A stretch of DNA of 64,000 nucleotides from Prochlorococcus sp. AG-409-P03 (GCA_003215295.1 QCKN01000005.1:22019-86018); one strand, 5' to 3'. Numbered from the stretch's first letter, positions 49,869 to 60,328 are shown. A program made the numbers and translations. The notes: a model not told the origin generated them from the sequence alone.

Positions 49869-50954
49869 TTACCTTTCTAATTGGCTATTTTTGATTATTT
49901 TTAAATGTCTTCTGTGTAATAGGTATAACGACTTATTTCGTCCAAGTAGGATGATAGACAGTAGGCGAAGTGACTCCTTAAGTGATTTGCCCTCGATTAT
50001 GAAAAAGGGAAATAAACTTATAAATTTAATCAAAGCAGATAGTTTTCTGTTTGAATAAATATCAATCAGATACTCGTATTCTCTCATTAACAGTTCGTAT
50101 CTACTAAGAATATCTTTCTTTGCCGAAGCTTGCATTGATATCGAATTCAGGATGTGAGCTGTAAGAACATTAGTCTGGCTAATTCTCTTTATTGACGAAA
50201 CTTTTTGCCTTGCATCGGCTAATGATGGTGTAGCATTATTCAAGTGTCTTCTATAGTAGAAAAGGGTTGTATCTTTATACGCCACGTAACATTTAGGGTT
50301 TTTGGCTACAATGTATGGGGCTATAGTAAGATCACCGTAAGCATTCCTGCTCGAGGGACAATCTCTGATTATCTTTTCAAATTCTTCTAGGTTGAAATAT
50401 TTTCTTCTAAAAGAGTAGGCACTCCCTAGCCAGTAACCTCCCTTCCTAAATAAAATAGATTTCTTATAGTCAGATGACTCATTATAAAAGCCGTAATTCT
50501 TGGCTTTTATTCTGTCCATGTTCTTATGAGTTTCATCATAGATTGGAAGAGGGTTCCCTTCCCCGTTGATATGCTTATGCCTATGTGAACAGATAGAGAT
50601 TTTATCATTTTCTTCAAATATTGTTTTTATAATCTCTATTTTTTTGTTTCCCCACTTGTCATCTGAATCTAAAAAGAAGAGAATATCTGAGTTGCTCTCT
50701 CTTATGCCAGACAAGCAATTATGTAGAGGCCCCTTATTATCATTGCTTTTTAGAACCTTAATATTTTCCTGGTATTTCTCTAATATAAGTAGAGAGTTAT
50801 CGGAGCTGGCATCATCACAGATAATGATTTCGTCAGCTTGTTCTGTTTGGTGCAGAACAGATTGTATAGATTCCTCTAAAAAGCTTGCATTATTATAATT
50901 TAAAATAATTACAGAGCTCGTTAGGTTGTTCTTTTCGCTAGACAATTTATTCAA
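49869..50954 (-). CDS. Glycosyltransferase family 2
   Basis: 361-residue GT-A fold transferase: VIILNYNNASFLEESIQSVLHQT at the N-terminus, IIICDDASSDNS and the metal-binding FLDSDDKWG. The C-terminal 100 residues are basic and may associate with the membrane (LIKFISLFPFFIIEG). It converges on the SDR and probably adds a sugar to the same surface glycan. The sequence is strongly AT-rich like rfbB and the SDR. Confidence 0.87.
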   Translation of the reverse strand: MNKLSSEKNNLTSSVIILNYNNASFLEESIQSVLHQTEQADEIIICDDASSDNSLLILEKYQENIKVLKSNDNKGPLHNCLSGIRESNSDILFFLDSDDKWGNKKIEIIKTIFEENDKISICSHRHKHINGEGNPLPIYDETHKNMDRIKAKNYGFYNESSDYKKSILFRKGGYWLGSAYSFRRKYFNLEEFEKIIRDCPSSRNAYGDLTIAPYIVAKNPKCYVAYKDTTLFYYRRHLNNATPSLADARQKVSSIKRISQTNVLTAHILNSISMQASAKKDILSRYELLMREYEYLIDIYSNRKLSALIKFISLFPFFIIEGKSLKESLRLLSIILLGRNKSLYLLHRRHLKIIKNSQLER

Positions 50955-50966
50955 GATTAGTGTGAA

Positions 50967-51737
50967 CTAGCCTGCCGAAGGTTTTGGGCGAAAGATATGA
51001 TCATGCCCAGGAGAATAAAGCTTCGACCTGCTCTTAGTCCTTTTTAATGCAGGACTTACAACGTATAGCGTTGTGCGAGTCAATCCTTTCCCTCTAGAAA
51101 CATCAGCCATTTCTTTTAAAGTAACTATCTTTAGCCATTGATCCTTCTCCCAACTAACTCTGTAGCCGATAGCTACTGGTGTGTCTGGAGGGTAAAAGTT
51201 CAATAGAGTTTGTTGGGTCTCTTCAACATGAGAGGCACTTAAGTAGATGCAAATTGTTGCTCCCGTTGCTGCTAGTTTTTCCAATCGCTCACTTTCAGGT
51301 TTTCCTGTACGACCTTCTGCTCTTGTAAGGATTATGGTTTGAGTTAAAGATGGGATTGTTAGCTCGAGTTGTAATTCAGCTGCAGTTGCTTGATAAGCAC
51401 TAAGTCCAGGAACGACTTCTACACTTATCCCTGCTTCATCAAGTAGGCAAATTTGTTCTGAGACTGCACCATAAAGGCAAGGATCTCCATCATGGAGTCG
51501 AACAACTTTCTTTCCTTTTTTACTTCTGTCAATAAGCAAAGGAAGAATTTCTTCAAGAGTTAGGTTACTTGTTTTGATTCTTTCGCAGTCCTTAGGAGCT
51601 AGTTTTGCAATTTCTGGAGACACCAAAGAATCTGTCCAGACAAGTACCTCAGCTTCTTTTAAGCGTTTGGCTGCTCGCACAGTTAATAGATCAATAGCAC
51701 CTGGGCCGGCACCGACAATAGAAACTTGTTGATTCAT
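50967..51737 (-). CDS. cobM: Precorrin-4 / cobalt-precorrin-4 C11-methyltransferase
   Basis: Corrin-ring methyltransferase using S-adenosylmethionine. 256 residues from the ATG at 51737 ([22 protein letters not shown]), overlapping the lgt stop by 2 bp; the track's longer start at 51800 lies inside lgt and is rejected. [24 protein letters not shown] and [12 protein letters not shown] are the methyltransferase signatures. With cobT it shows that this organism makes its own corrinoid. Confidence 0.92.
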   Translation of the reverse strand: MNQQVSIVGAGPGAIDLLTVRAAKRLKEAEVLVWTDSLVSPEIAKLAPKDCERIKTSNLTLEEILPLLIDRSKKGKKVVRLHDGDPCLYGAVSEQICLLDEAGISVEVVPGLSAYQATAAELQLELTIPSLTQTIILTRAEGRTGKPESERLEKLAATGATICIYLSASHVEETQQTLLNFYPPDTPVAIGYRVSWEKDQWLKIVTLKEMADVSRGKGLTRTTLYVVSPALKRTKSRSKLYSPGHDHIFRPKPSAG

Positions 51738-52645
51738 TTGAATCTTTTTTCGTGACGGCGCGTGTCTGGGAGCGGTCGATTTCGTTGGTAGATCCACCAA
51801 AGGCCCAAAGTACCTAGAGCTATTAAGAGAATGCTAGTTAACTGAGCAATTCTTATTCCTCCTTCGCAGAAGGGTGGAAGTGCGCCTAGACAGAGCGGGT
51901 CAGTTCGTAGGCCTTCTATCCAAAACCTGCCAAAGCTATAAGCTATTAGATATATACAGCTTATAGTTCCCTTAGGTAACCTTAATTGTGACTTAGATCC
52001 TTTTTTGAATAGGCTTAAAAGCAAAATGAACACTACGACATTCCAAAGAGATTCATATAGAAAAGTTGGGTGAAAATAGTTTTGCTCTGAAAAAATTTCA
52101 GGTCGATATAAATAAGGAATGAATAACTTCCATGGAAGATTCGTTGGCAAGCCAAATGCCTCATTATTAAAGAAGTTACCCCACCTTCCGATAGCTTGAC
52201 CAAGAGCCACTGATGGGACGATCACATCAAGAATATTCCAGAATGATTGTTTTTTTAACCTGCAAAAGAAGATTAGTGAAATACTCCCAGCTATAAGTGC
52301 TCCATGAATAGCAATACCTCCAGCCCATACTTCTATTGCACTCGGTATTAATAGCTTTATTCCCAGTATGTTTATTGAGCTCCAAAAATTCTCTCCACTA
52401 TAGCTACTCCATTCAAAGCCTACATAGTAGATTCTTGCACCAATAATTGAAGAGAGTATAAGAATAGGAAGAAGATCATTGATTAAACCAGGTCGTATGC
52501 CTCTTTGCATTGCAAGTCTGCTTGATAAATTTAGACCAATTAAAACGGATAGGGCTATTAGGAGCCCGTACCAGCGTAAGGTAAATGAACCTACTTGAAA
52601 TAAGTTAGACCCTGGGGATTGAAAAGTCGCAAATAGACAATCCAT
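51734..52645 (-). CDS. lgt: Prolipoprotein diacylglyceryl transferase
   Basis: Adds diacylglycerol to the lipobox cysteine of prolipoproteins. 303 residues with about seven membrane segments. The Lgt motifs [15 protein letters not shown] and [13 protein letters not shown] are clear, and the C-terminal [11 protein letters not shown] is conserved. The gene lies between petA and cobM on the same strand. Confidence 0.95.
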   Translation of the reverse strand: MDCLFATFQSPGSNLFQVGSFTLRWYGLLIALSVLIGLNLSSRLAMQRGIRPGLINDLLPILILSSIIGARIYYVGFEWSSYSGENFWSSINILGIKLLIPSAIEVWAGGIAIHGALIAGSISLIFFCRLKKQSFWNILDVIVPSVALGQAIGRWGNFFNNEAFGLPTNLPWKLFIPYLYRPEIFSEQNYFHPTFLYESLWNVVVFILLLSLFKKGSKSQLRLPKGTISCIYLIAYSFGRFWIEGLRTDPLCLGALPPFCEGGIRIAQLTSILLIALGTLGLWWIYQRNRPLPDTRRHEKRFK

Positions 52646-52673
52646 TTAATCCTATATATGTATTTAAAAAGTA

Positions 52674-53606
52674 TCAGATTCCTTCTACTGCTTGAACTTT
52701 TTCAACTTGCTTTTTCTTAAGCACCAATAAGATCTGAGTTAGGGAAACACCGATAAAGAAAGCTAATAACCCAAAAACTCGGGCAGGGCTTTGAAGAACA
52801 ACTTCTGTATCTATTTGCCCAAATCCACCAACATTGGGGTCGTTAGTTAGGGGCATTCCTTGCTCAATAGAGTCTCCTATTTTTACAAGTATTTCTGGGC
52901 CTATAGGTATTGTTTCGGTGATTGTATCGCCAGTATTAGTTTTAATACTTAAAAGCCTAGCGCCATTGTCTCCTGACTCTATTGAAACAACAGTTCCTGA
53001 CTTTGTTGAGGTATAAAGTGCATTATTACTCTTTTCTCCTGTTGGATAGACTTGCCCTCTCCCTCTATTACCCCCTACATGTATGGAATATTTTCCAAAG
53101 TGAATTTTGCTGTCTTTAGAAGGGTCAGGTGAGAGTATTGGGAAAACTATCTCTTTGTTTTTATCTCCTGGCAATGGACCTACCAGAATAATATTTTCTT
53201 TATCTTCACTGTATTGAGTGTAGTAAACACCCTGTGTTTCCTCTTTTATTTCCTCTGTCCATCGATCTTGAGGTGCAAGTTTGAACCCATCAGGAAGCAT
53301 TACTAATGCGCCAACTTGTAGAGGCACTTTGCTTCCGTCAGCACCAATCTCTTGAGTTCCATTCCTGTATGGAATTTTCACTACGGCTTTAAATACGCTA
53401 TCAGCACCAACTGATTGGGGTACTTCTGCTTGGGTTGTCATATTTGCCAAATGGCAGTTTGCACATACGATCTTGCCTGTTGCTTCTCGAGGGTTCTCAT
53501 AGTTTTGCTGTGCCCAAAAGGGATAAGCCCAACTTGCTGATGGGACAATGAGCAGTGAAATGCTTAGGAAGATTGATCCAAGTAGGGAGGTTATTAAGCG
53601 ACGCAT
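52674..53606 (-). CDS. petA: Cytochrome f
   Basis: Large electron-transfer subunit of the cytochrome b6f complex, passing electrons to plastocyanin or cytochrome c6. I choose the ATG at 53606 ([20 protein letters not shown]), giving 310 residues, not the track start at 53666 that overlaps petC. The signal peptide ends at SASWA, so the mature protein begins YPFWAQQNY; its N-terminal tyrosine is the axial heme ligand. Heme attachment is CANCH. A C-terminal membrane helix ([20 protein letters not shown]) anchors it. Confidence 0.96.
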   Translation of the reverse strand: MRRLITSLLGSIFLSISLLIVPSASWAYPFWAQQNYENPREATGKIVCANCHLANMTTQAEVPQSVGADSVFKAVVKIPYRNGTQEIGADGSKVPLQVGALVMLPDGFKLAPQDRWTEEIKEETQGVYYTQYSEDKENIILVGPLPGDKNKEIVFPILSPDPSKDSKIHFGKYSIHVGGNRGRGQVYPTGEKSNNALYTSTKSGTVVSIESGDNGARLLSIKTNTGDTITETIPIGPEILVKIGDSIEQGMPLTNDPNVGGFGQIDTEVVLQSPARVFGLLAFFIGVSLTQILLVLKKKQVEKVQAVEGI

Positions 53607-53653
53607 GAGGAGATGATAATTAGGTGATGTATGAAAAAACTGGAGTTGAGAGG

Positions 53654-54190
53654 TTAACTCCACCATGGCTTATCACCAGTCCGGAAGTCGGTCTCTGTCC
53701 ATTGGCTTACTAAGACATTGTCATCTTCGACTGAAACATGAGCTATTGCAAGAGAAAGAGGAGCTGGGCCTCGAACTACCTTGCCGTTGGAATCATATTG
53801 ACTCCCGTGGCACGGGCAGATGAATTTATTTGCTCCATTGTTCCAAGGAACCACGCAGCCGAGGTGAGTGCAAATCGCATTGATGCCAAAGCTCCCAATT
53901 GCATCATCGCCTTCTACAAGAAGGTAAGTGGGATCCCCTTTGAGTCCCTGAACAAGGCTTCTATCGCCAGATGGGTGATTAGCTAGCCATCCGGTGGCTG
54001 TTATCGGGTTGCCAAGCTCGTCTTTTGCTGTTGTACCTCCTCCGCTTCCACCAGCTCTAAGAGGAGTGAAATACTGGCTAACTGGATACAAAGCTCCTAG
54101 TGCAACACCAGTTGCTGTTCCAAAGGTAAGCAGGTTCATGAACTGCCTTCGACCCATTGAGGGCACATCTGGGGTGGTCATTTGTGTCAT
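53654..54190 (-). CDS. petC: Rieske iron-sulfur protein of cytochrome b6f
   Basis: Carries the [2Fe-2S] cluster that takes electrons from plastoquinol. 178 residues. N-terminal membrane helix ([21 protein letters not shown]) preceded by RRQ, a Tat-like signal anchor. Cluster motifs are CTHLGC and CPCHGSQY. It lies 47 bp before petA on the same strand, the usual petCA order, and is divergent from the DUF3067 gene. Confidence 0.97.
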   Translation of the reverse strand: MTQMTTPDVPSMGRRQFMNLLTFGTATGVALGALYPVSQYFTPLRAGGSGGGTTAKDELGNPITATGWLANHPSGDRSLVQGLKGDPTYLLVEGDDAIGSFGINAICTHLGCVVPWNNGANKFICPCHGSQYDSNGKVVRGPAPLSLAIAHVSVEDDNVLVSQWTETDFRTGDKPWWS

Positions 54191-54279
54191 GACAGATGCA
54201 CAAAGGGGTCACATTGCACACCATTATGGACTGTGAAGGGTCTATATCGCTCTGCAAAAACTAGGGTTCTTATAAGGCT

Positions 54280-54654
54280 GTGGGGTTTGACTTTGTGCAT
54301 AACAGTCATTTTGCTGGTAACGAACCCCCTTTAGATGTTGATGAAGTCATCTCAGTGATTAAAAAGAGGTGGAGAGTTACCTATGATCTCAGGTTGGTGG
54401 TGAGAGGTAAAAGGGTGTATTTGCAAATGATGTGGAGATATTTGGAGCAGCTCTCTTTCCCTTTAGATGAAGATGGGTATCGCATTCACCTAAGGGAAGT
54501 CCTTGAAGTGGTTAATCGTCTAGGCCAAGCTCGTGTTGTCAGACATTGGTTGGCTACAACTCCTGCTAAACCGAGGATTGGACAGGCTATGAGTTTGCCT
54601 CTTAGGGCTGATCCAAAAGTACTTGGGGAATTTAATCTCTCAATTGATCTGTGA
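54280..54654 (+). CDS. DUF3067 family protein
   Basis: 124 residues from a GTG start (a second GTG 5 codons on is possible). The soluble core DVDEVISVIKKRWRVTYDLRLVVRGKRVYLQMMWRYLEQ in part, with SFPLDEDGYRIHLREVLEVVNRLG, matches the cyanobacterial/plant-plastid DUF3067 family as I recall it. Plant relatives have been linked to cytochrome b6f biogenesis in my unverified memory, which would fit its place beside petC. It overlaps the converging tatC by 23 bp. Confidence 0.7.
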   Translation: MGFDFVHNSHFAGNEPPLDVDEVISVIKKRWRVTYDLRLVVRGKRVYLQMMWRYLEQLSFPLDEDGYRIHLREVLEVVNRLGQARVVRHWLATTPAKPRIGQAMSLPLRADPKVLGEFNLSIDL

Positions 54655-55396
54655 GGGCTGTTAAACCAACCCCTATAAGGAATAAGGCCGTTATTGCAGT
54701 TGCAAGTAGGGACATTGTGATTGGATCAGTGCTTGGAGTGAGAACTGCACCAGCTATAGCTGCGGCAATTACGACTACTCTCCAAGATGAGAGCATGCTT
54801 TGCCATTTCAAGATTCCTAAAGCTCCTAAAATGATTTGCAAAACGGGTATTTGAAAGGCTAGGCCTGTTGCGAGCATCAAAAGGATTACGAAATCTAAAT
54901 AACGTTCAATTGACCAAATTGGTTCAACTACATCTGCGCCATAACTAACTAGAAAAGTAAGGGCAGCTGGCACGAGTGCCCACCAGGCAAAAGCAAGTCC
55001 TGCAATAAATAAGGCCCCTGACCCTGCCACAGCAGGAGCAATTAAGCGCTTTTCTGATTTTGTTAGCCCAGGTATAACAAAGGCCAGAGTTTGATAAAGC
55101 AAATAGGGAAGCGCGAGAGTTAAGCCTGCATAGCCAGCAACCTTTATAGATACAAATAAAAATTCTCCTGGAGCAACTTGCAGAAAACGAATTGATCCAG
55201 CAGGGACTTCCAAAATTCTTACTATCGGCTTGATTAAAAGCAGGCAGGCGGCTGCAGTTAATACAACAGCTAAAAAGCTTTTAAGCACGCGTTGCCTCAA
55301 CTCCTCAAGATGCTCTAGTAAAGGCATCTCCAAATCGTCAGTTGCCGTTAGGCCTCTGCCTTTTTTTTTGACGAGAATAGGTTTTGGCGGTTGCAA
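54632..55396 (-). CDS. tatC: Twin-arginine translocase subunit TatC
   Basis: Receptor of the Tat export system, which moves folded proteins such as the Rieske protein. 254 residues from a TTG; no ATG or GTG lies upstream in frame before a stop. Six membrane segments; the signature MPLLEHLEELRQRVLKSF is at the N-terminus, and the FIS/LPYLLYQTLAFVIPGL region follows. The N-terminal extension is basic (LVKKKGRGLT). Confidence 0.92.
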   Translation of the reverse strand: MQPPKPILVKKKGRGLTATDDLEMPLLEHLEELRQRVLKSFLAVVLTAAACLLLIKPIVRILEVPAGSIRFLQVAPGEFLFVSIKVAGYAGLTLALPYLLYQTLAFVIPGLTKSEKRLIAPAVAGSGALFIAGLAFAWWALVPAALTFLVSYGADVVEPIWSIERYLDFVILLMLATGLAFQIPVLQIILGALGILKWQSMLSSWRVVVIAAAIAGAVLTPSTDPITMSLLATAITALFLIGVGLTALTDQLRD

Positions 55397-55609
55397 AACA
55401 GATTCTTTTTTTGTGATGGGATTTTCCAGATTATTTCTATTTGGGTAGTTGCAGGCTAGAAGCTATTAGTCCTTAAACCAACATGGAACAAAGGATTCAT
55501 AACTATTAGCTTACACAGTTGACTTAAGCTTAAATGAAATGAGTGTTTTTGCGCTATAAATCAAAAGAAAAATTAGTTTAATTGATTAAAGTTTCTCCTT
55601 GAGAAATAA

Positions 55610-55903
55610 TTAGGCTATCCTTCTTCTTTTTGGGTTGGCACCTTTTACATTGTTTTCTGGATTTGTTGGGTCAGGCAGTAGGAATGGAGGACAATTGTTA
55701 AGAGATGAAGACCCATAAACTTCGTATTCTCTATAACCTCCCATTTTCCCATTGGTTTTCATTAGAGCACTAATGAAGGCTAATAGTAGGAAAACTGTTG
55801 GAGCTCCAATTATCAGTGCTGCTCCGAAAATGTAGCCGATTAGGAATTCTGGGAATGTATGATTTCCTAGGAATTCGTGTGCTCCAAAAAGAAAATTAAT
55901 CAT
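55610..55903 (-). CDS. Small membrane protein, conserved hypothetical
   Basis: Not recognised. 97 residues with one long hydrophobic segment (about 22-47, FLIGYIFGAALIIGAPTVFLLLAFI), then a polar C-terminal half with YREYEVYGSS and a basic end (NPKRRRIA). Location after tatC and petCA suggests a thylakoid or plasma-membrane accessory role, but this is only inference. About 210 bp separate it from tatC; that stretch shows no gene. Confidence 0.6.
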   Translation of the reverse strand: MINFLFGAHEFLGNHTFPEFLIGYIFGAALIIGAPTVFLLLAFISALMKTNGKMGGYREYEVYGSSSLNNCPPFLLPDPTNPENNVKGANPKRRRIA

Positions 55904-55991
55904 TTAAAAGCATTTCTCTTGGTTGTTGATAATAGTCCATCGCAAAGCTTTGGGGCACAAATCTTGGCCAATCTTAGGGCTGGAAATCTTT

Positions 55992-57728
55992 TCACTGCTT
56001 GTCACCACCTCGAAGTTGATCTGAAGCAGATTGGTCTACATATTTCATCCCGTTGGCTGGTTCTGCCCACATCACCTTGCTATTCCTATGGCTCACAGTT
56101 CCAGGAAGTGCACCAGGAATCCTCCTGAGTTGATCGGTTAAGGCCATTACTACAGGCACTTTTCTATTGCCTTTCGCCTTGCTGAAGAAAGCCGCAAGAT
56201 CAGCAGCCATTTGAATGTCGACATCGTCAGCTAATCCATATGAGGACTTCAGGATTACATGGCTTCCTGGGCACTCTTGCGAATGGAACCAAAGATCTCC
56301 AGTTCTTGATTGTTGGAGTGTGATCCATTCATTTTGACGATGGTTTCTCCCAATTTGAATAACCAATCCACTGTGGCTTTTGATTTCTAAGGGGTTAGGA
56401 ACTTTTTGTTTATTAGACTTTCGATGTTTTTTAGAAGCACTAGGCTTTAAAATTAAATCTTCTAACTCTTGTTTGAGTTCAATAAGTCCAGTTAATTTTA
56501 TATGCTCATCTTCCCATTCGCTTGTTTGTATTTGCTCTAAGAAGACTTCACTATTAGCAATAACTTTTAGTCTTGCCTGGTGATAGTTAACTCTTTCTTC
56601 GATTAGTGGCCGAGAACGCTTTAATTTTTTTGCCTTTTGATATAACTTCTGTGCTTTTTCTATTAAGCATTTATTTACAGATCTTTCACAGAGAAGCATG
56701 TCTGCTTCATTTTTAATTGACTGACTTTTGGATGCCTCTTTAAGGAGCATTTTCTGTTTAAATAGAGAATTAGTCTCAGTCTGCCTTACTCTTATAAGTC
56801 TTTCTTCAAGTTGTTTAGTGAGTTTATTAATAGCCTTCCTGATAAGACCTTTTTGATAATAATAACCAAGGCTTAGACTTGTCTGGGTGGGGGACATGAC
56901 TTCTGATCGTGACGTCTCCCACATTCGAAACTGTGTAGGGCCATTAAAACTAATCTTTAATTGCTTGCTTTCTACTTTCTCTAGCCAAGTACACCATCGC
57001 TCATGGATTCTTTCCCATTCTTGAGAAGGTATTTCGTTGATAGACATATGGAGGATTTTTCTCGCATTTTCGGCGTTATCATCAACTAATTGTAGTGCTA
57101 ATGATGGGCTGATACCCTGGTAACAATCTTGTAGGGCTGATTTAAAACTTGTTGGGATCAAGTTAAGCCTTTTTCTCCATGAGTTATATGATTCAGTTGA
57201 TTTAGGCTCTATTCCTTTTAATGTTGGTGGAGGAAGATAAGTATCGCCTGTTCCAATAGGTCTAATTCGCGAATGGCTTGAACGTACTTGACGCCCAATC
57301 GTTATTACTTTTCTCCCTTGATCTAGCAGTAGTAGGTTGCTGTATCTGCCCATTAATTCAAGTATAGAAAATCTTTGAATGGGTTCACCAGGTCGTTTAG
57401 CCCAGCAAAATTCCACAACACGATCAAACCCTTTTTGGCTTAATGCGACTAGGGCCATGTGATGAAGACCATGTTGAAATTGCTTTGCCAAAGTGCTTTC
57501 ACTCCCATTTTTCCCTGGTGGAGGAATTTGTACGAGCCTTGGTGCATCTGCGTTCCAGCTGAGCTCTAACCAAATAAGACCATTTAGACTTCTTAGTCCA
57601 AGTTGAAGAGTATTTGGCTCAGGCTGTTGTGCTTTTTCGAAACGACTTGGGACTATTACTGGCTCTATTTCATCTATGACAGCTTTGAGGCTGGTGATAT
57701 CCATCACTTGGAGGGCTCCAGAGTCCAT
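55992..57728 (-). CDS. NFACT/RqcH-family (fibronectin-binding-like) protein
   Basis: 578 residues. The N-terminal NFACT-N part is followed by a long coiled coil (about 290-400, NKLTKQLEERLIRVRQTE... KKLKRSRPLIEERVNYHQARL) and the C-terminal NFACT-R domain with the hallmark DLWFHSQECPGSHVILKSS. RqcH proteins bind stalled large ribosomal subunits and add alanine tails to nascent chains for degradation. Whether this member does so depends on residues I cannot assess. A second ATG at codon 9 is a possible start. Confidence 0.87.
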   Translation of the reverse strand: MDSGALQVMDITSLKAVIDEIEPVIVPSRFEKAQQPEPNTLQLGLRSLNGLIWLELSWNADAPRLVQIPPPGKNGSESTLAKQFQHGLHHMALVALSQKGFDRVVEFCWAKRPGEPIQRFSILELMGRYSNLLLLDQGRKVITIGRQVRSSHSRIRPIGTGDTYLPPPTLKGIEPKSTESYNSWRKRLNLIPTSFKSALQDCYQGISPSLALQLVDDNAENARKILHMSINEIPSQEWERIHERWCTWLEKVESKQLKISFNGPTQFRMWETSRSEVMSPTQTSLSLGYYYQKGLIRKAINKLTKQLEERLIRVRQTETNSLFKQKMLLKEASKSQSIKNEADMLLCERSVNKCLIEKAQKLYQKAKKLKRSRPLIEERVNYHQARLKVIANSEVFLEQIQTSEWEDEHIKLTGLIELKQELEDLILKPSASKKHRKSNKQKVPNPLEIKSHSGLVIQIGRNHRQNEWITLQQSRTGDLWFHSQECPGSHVILKSSYGLADDVDIQMAADLAAFFSKAKGNRKVPVVMALTDQLRRIPGALPGTVSHRNSKVMWAEPANGMKYVDQSASDQLRGGDKQ

Positions 57729-57783
57729 TGCTTTTTTGTGGATCTTTAGTGCCTACTCCCTTCCTACTCTGTTATTTGATTAG

Positions 57784-58362
57784 ATGCAAACCATGGTGAC
57801 ATCTGTTTCTGATGGGAAACTTTTCTTGCTTACTGGTCCTAGTGGAGTAGGTAAAGGGACTTTAATTAAGACTCTTCTTTCAAGACATCCGGAAATCTGG
57901 CTTTCAATCTCTGCAACAACAAGACAACCTAGAGATGGGGAGATAGATGCTAGACATTATTACTTCATGAGTAGAGCTGAATTCTCAGAACTTGCTTCGC
58001 AGGGAGGTTTTCTTGAATGGGCAGAATTCGCAGGGAATTTCTACGGGACACCTAGCAAGGAGGTTCGAGAAAGACTCTCTAGTGGAAGGCCTGTACTTTT
58101 GGAAATTGAGTTAGAAGGTGCTAGACAGGTGAGAGGTAGCTTCCCAGAGGCCTTACAAATATTTGTTGCTCCTCCTTCGTTTGAAGAACTTGAACGTCGC
58201 ATTCGAGGGAGGGCTACAGATTCAGAAGAGGCAATAGCGCAGAGATTGTTTAGGGCTAATGAGGAGCTTTCTTCCCAGAACGAATTTGATGCAATCGTTA
58301 TAAATGATGATCTACAAAGAGCAATTGAGGAGATTGAAAGATTAATCGGTTTAGTTAATTAA
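57784..58362 (+). CDS. gmk: Guanylate kinase
   Basis: Phosphorylates GMP to GDP. 192 residues, P-loop [12 protein letters not shown]-binding [19 protein letters not shown] and [12 protein letters not shown]. The lid ends in [10 protein letters not shown]. It converges on psaJ across a perfect bidirectional terminator. Confidence 0.96.
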   Translation: MQTMVTSVSDGKLFLLTGPSGVGKGTLIKTLLSRHPEIWLSISATTRQPRDGEIDARHYYFMSRAEFSELASQGGFLEWAEFAGNFYGTPSKEVRERLSSGRPVLLEIELEGARQVRGSFPEALQIFVAPPSFEELERRIRGRATDSEEAIAQRLFRANEELSSQNEFDAIVINDDLQRAIEEIERLIGLVN

Positions 58363-58406
58363 AAAGAACCCAAAAGGCAATCTCTAAATAGCCTTTTGGG
58401 TTCTTT
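58363..58406. terminator. Bidirectional hairpin terminator between gmk and psaJ
   Basis: A perfect 16-bp inverted repeat, AAAGAACCCAAAAGGC and GCCTTTTGGGTTCTTT, around a 12-nt loop, just after the gmk stop. The flanks are A-rich on the left and T-rich on the right (TTCTTTACTGTTTTTT), so it can end both gmk and psaFJ. Confidence 0.92.
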
Positions 58407-58423
58407 ACTGTTTTTTACTATTC

Positions 58424-58561
58424 CTACCAGCTCATTGGGTGAAAGAGTAGGTCGGGGTGAAAGCGGTTAAATTCAATGAGATAACCAGCCGTAAATAAGA
58501 CCCAACCTGCGCCAATAACAGGAACGGATCTGAAGATTTTGTGCTTAGCTTTGAATGACAT
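58424..58561 (-). CDS. psaJ: Photosystem I subunit IX (PsaJ)
   Basis: Too short for the ORF track. The 45-residue product, read on the minus strand, is [20 protein letters not shown], then [20 protein letters not shown], then HPMSW and a stop. One membrane helix and the conserved [12 protein letters not shown] tail identify PsaJ, which stabilises PsaF at the edge of photosystem I. It lies 46 bp after psaF on the same strand, the standard psaFJ operon. Confidence 0.95.
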   Translation of the reverse strand: MSFKAKHKIFRSVPVIGAGWVLFTAGYLIEFNRFHPDLLFHPMSW

Positions 58562-58607
58562 GACGAAAATGGATCAAGGTTTTTGAGAGTTGAAATTAGC
58601 CTTTGAT

Positions 58608-59180
58608 TTAGAAAGGTACTTTGCTGTAATCAGACTCAGGAGAAGTCGTGATGTTTTTGTTGCTCTCACGGAGGCCGCCATTACGGCCCTGGCTGTTTGC
58701 CATGAAGGGCCATTGAGCTCCTTTTATTAAAGCAGTCTTAAGAAGGTCTAAATCGATAAAGATTTCATTTTCAGCTGCATTTTTGGTTGCTCTAGCAGCT
58801 ATTAAATACTCCCTACCTGCCCATCCGATGATTCCACAAACACCAACAAAAATGTGGGCTGGGATAAGGACATTGCCTTCATAGCCACGCATATAGAGTG
58901 CTCCAAAAGGTTCAATTGTTGGTGCAATAATTAGATGAGGGAGACCATCATCTCCACAGAGAACCTTTCCGTAGCGTTCAAACCGAGCAACTTCTTGTGG
59001 TGTGCTTGCAGCACTTGCCCTTTCTTGGAAACGAGCGTTTTCAGAGCAGGTAGTAAGTGCAGAAGCTTCAAAAGCAGTACTCTCTCTGTCAGGATTTAAT
59101 TCTGGCCCGGCAGCATTAGCTGATGATGCTAAACCGACAATAAGGAAAGCCGATAGCAGAATGGCGAAGAGACGACGCAT
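58608..59180 (-). CDS. psaF: Photosystem I subunit III (PsaF)
   Basis: Lumenal-side subunit of photosystem I near the plastocyanin/cytochrome c6 docking site. 190 residues with a signal peptide (cleavage after ASSANA). Lumenal helices (ALTTCSENARFQERA...VARFERYGKVLCGDDGLPHLI, with the conserved cysteine pair) precede one membrane helix (LIPAHIFVGVCGIIGWAGREYL). An AAGGAA lies 10 nt before the ATG. Divergent from tsaD. Confidence 0.97.
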   Translation of the reverse strand: MRRLFAILLSAFLIVGLASSANAAGPELNPDRESTAFEASALTTCSENARFQERASAASTPQEVARFERYGKVLCGDDGLPHLIIAPTIEPFGALYMRGYEGNVLIPAHIFVGVCGIIGWAGREYLIAARATKNAAENEIFIDLDLLKTALIKGAQWPFMANSQGRNGGLRESNKNITTSPESDYSKVPF

Positions 59181-59239
59181 TAGTTCGATTCCTTGATTTG
59201 AACCTGCCTCTAAAACAGGATGTCACATACTAAAGCTAG

Positions 59240-60328
59240 ATGAGAGACAACCCTATCGTCCAAACAGTACTCGCGCTCGAAACAAGTTGTGACGAGTCTG
59301 CCGTCGCTATTGCTAGGAGTGAAGCTGATCAGTTTTCTTTGATTGCAAGTCTCGTTGCTTCTCAAGTCGAAGAGCATGCCAAGTGGGGAGGGGTGGTTCC
59401 AGAGATAGCTTCAAGAAGACATTTGGAATCATTGCCATTTCTTGTAGGCGATGCATTGAATGACGCTGGGATAAAAATGGATGAAATAGATGTGATTGCA
59501 GCCACAGTTGCACCTGGATTATCAGGAGCTCTCATGGTTGGATCTGTAACTGGAAGAACTCTTGCGAGTCTTTTTGGTCTTCCGTATTTAGGAATTCATC
59601 ATCTTGAAGCACATTTGGCTTCAGTTCATTTAGCTAACTCTGCTCCTAAATTTCCTTACATTGTGCTTCTGGTTAGTGGTGGTCATACTGAACTTATAAA
59701 TGTTCAATCGCCTACGAAATTTATCCGTCTTGGTAGGAGTCATGACGATGCAGCAGGTGAAGCTTTTGACAAGGTTGCTCGTTTATTAGGCATGACATAT
59801 CCAGGGGGGCCAGCTATTCAGCAGGCGGCAAAAAAAGGTAATCCAGGTAAATTCTCTTTACCTAAGTGCAAGGTTTCTAAGCCGGGCGGAGGCTTTTATC
59901 CATATGACTTTTCATTTAGTGGTTTAAAAACAGCTGTTCTTCGAGAGGTTGAATCTATTCAGAAACAAGGTGAAGAGATCCCTTTTAAAGACCTAGCGGC
60001 TAGTTTTGAGAAAGCTGTTGTCGATGTGTTGGTTGACCGCAGCATTAAGTGTGTTCTTGATCACAGAGTTGAGACCCTTGTCATGGTGGGAGGTGTGGCT
60101 GCTAATGACCGTTTAAGAAGAGTTATGAATCAGAAAGCTGCTCAAGATGGTATTGAGGTGCATATGGCTCCTAAAGCTTTTTGCACAGATAATGCTGCAA
60201 TGGTGGCAGCAGCAGCTTTATTGCGACTAAAATCAGGTGTAAGTTCAAGTTCGATTGAACTAGGGGTTTCTGCTCGATTGCCCTTGGATCAGGCAGGAGA
60301 GCTTTATAAATCCATTCCTCCCTTTTAA
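59240..60328 (+). CDS. tsaD: tRNA N6-threonylcarbamoyladenosine transferase
   Basis: Catalytic subunit of t6A synthesis at A37 of ANN-decoding tRNAs. 362 residues, ASKHA fold: [13 protein letters not shown], metal histidines in [35 protein letters not shown] and [11 protein letters not shown]. Divergent from psaF with a 59-bp gap. Confidence 0.96.
   Translation: MRDNPIVQTVLALETSCDESAVAIARSEADQFSLIASLVASQVEEHAKWGGVVPEIASRRHLESLPFLVGDALNDAGIKMDEIDVIAATVAPGLSGALMVGSVTGRTLASLFGLPYLGIHHLEAHLASVHLANSAPKFPYIVLLVSGGHTELINVQSPTKFIRLGRSHDDAAGEAFDKVARLLGMTYPGGPAIQQAAKKGNPGKFSLPKCKVSKPGGGFYPYDFSFSGLKTAVLREVESIQKQGEEIPFKDLAASFEKAVVDVLVDRSIKCVLDHRVETLVMVGGVAANDRLRRVMNQKAAQDGIEVHMAPKAFCTDNAAMVAAAALLRLKSGVSSSSIELGVSARLPLDQAGELYKSIPPF

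Noticed and set aside
50566-50898. 110-aa plus-strand ORF within the GT2 gene
   Set aside because: The GT2 frame carries DxD and other family motifs, so this is a shadow.
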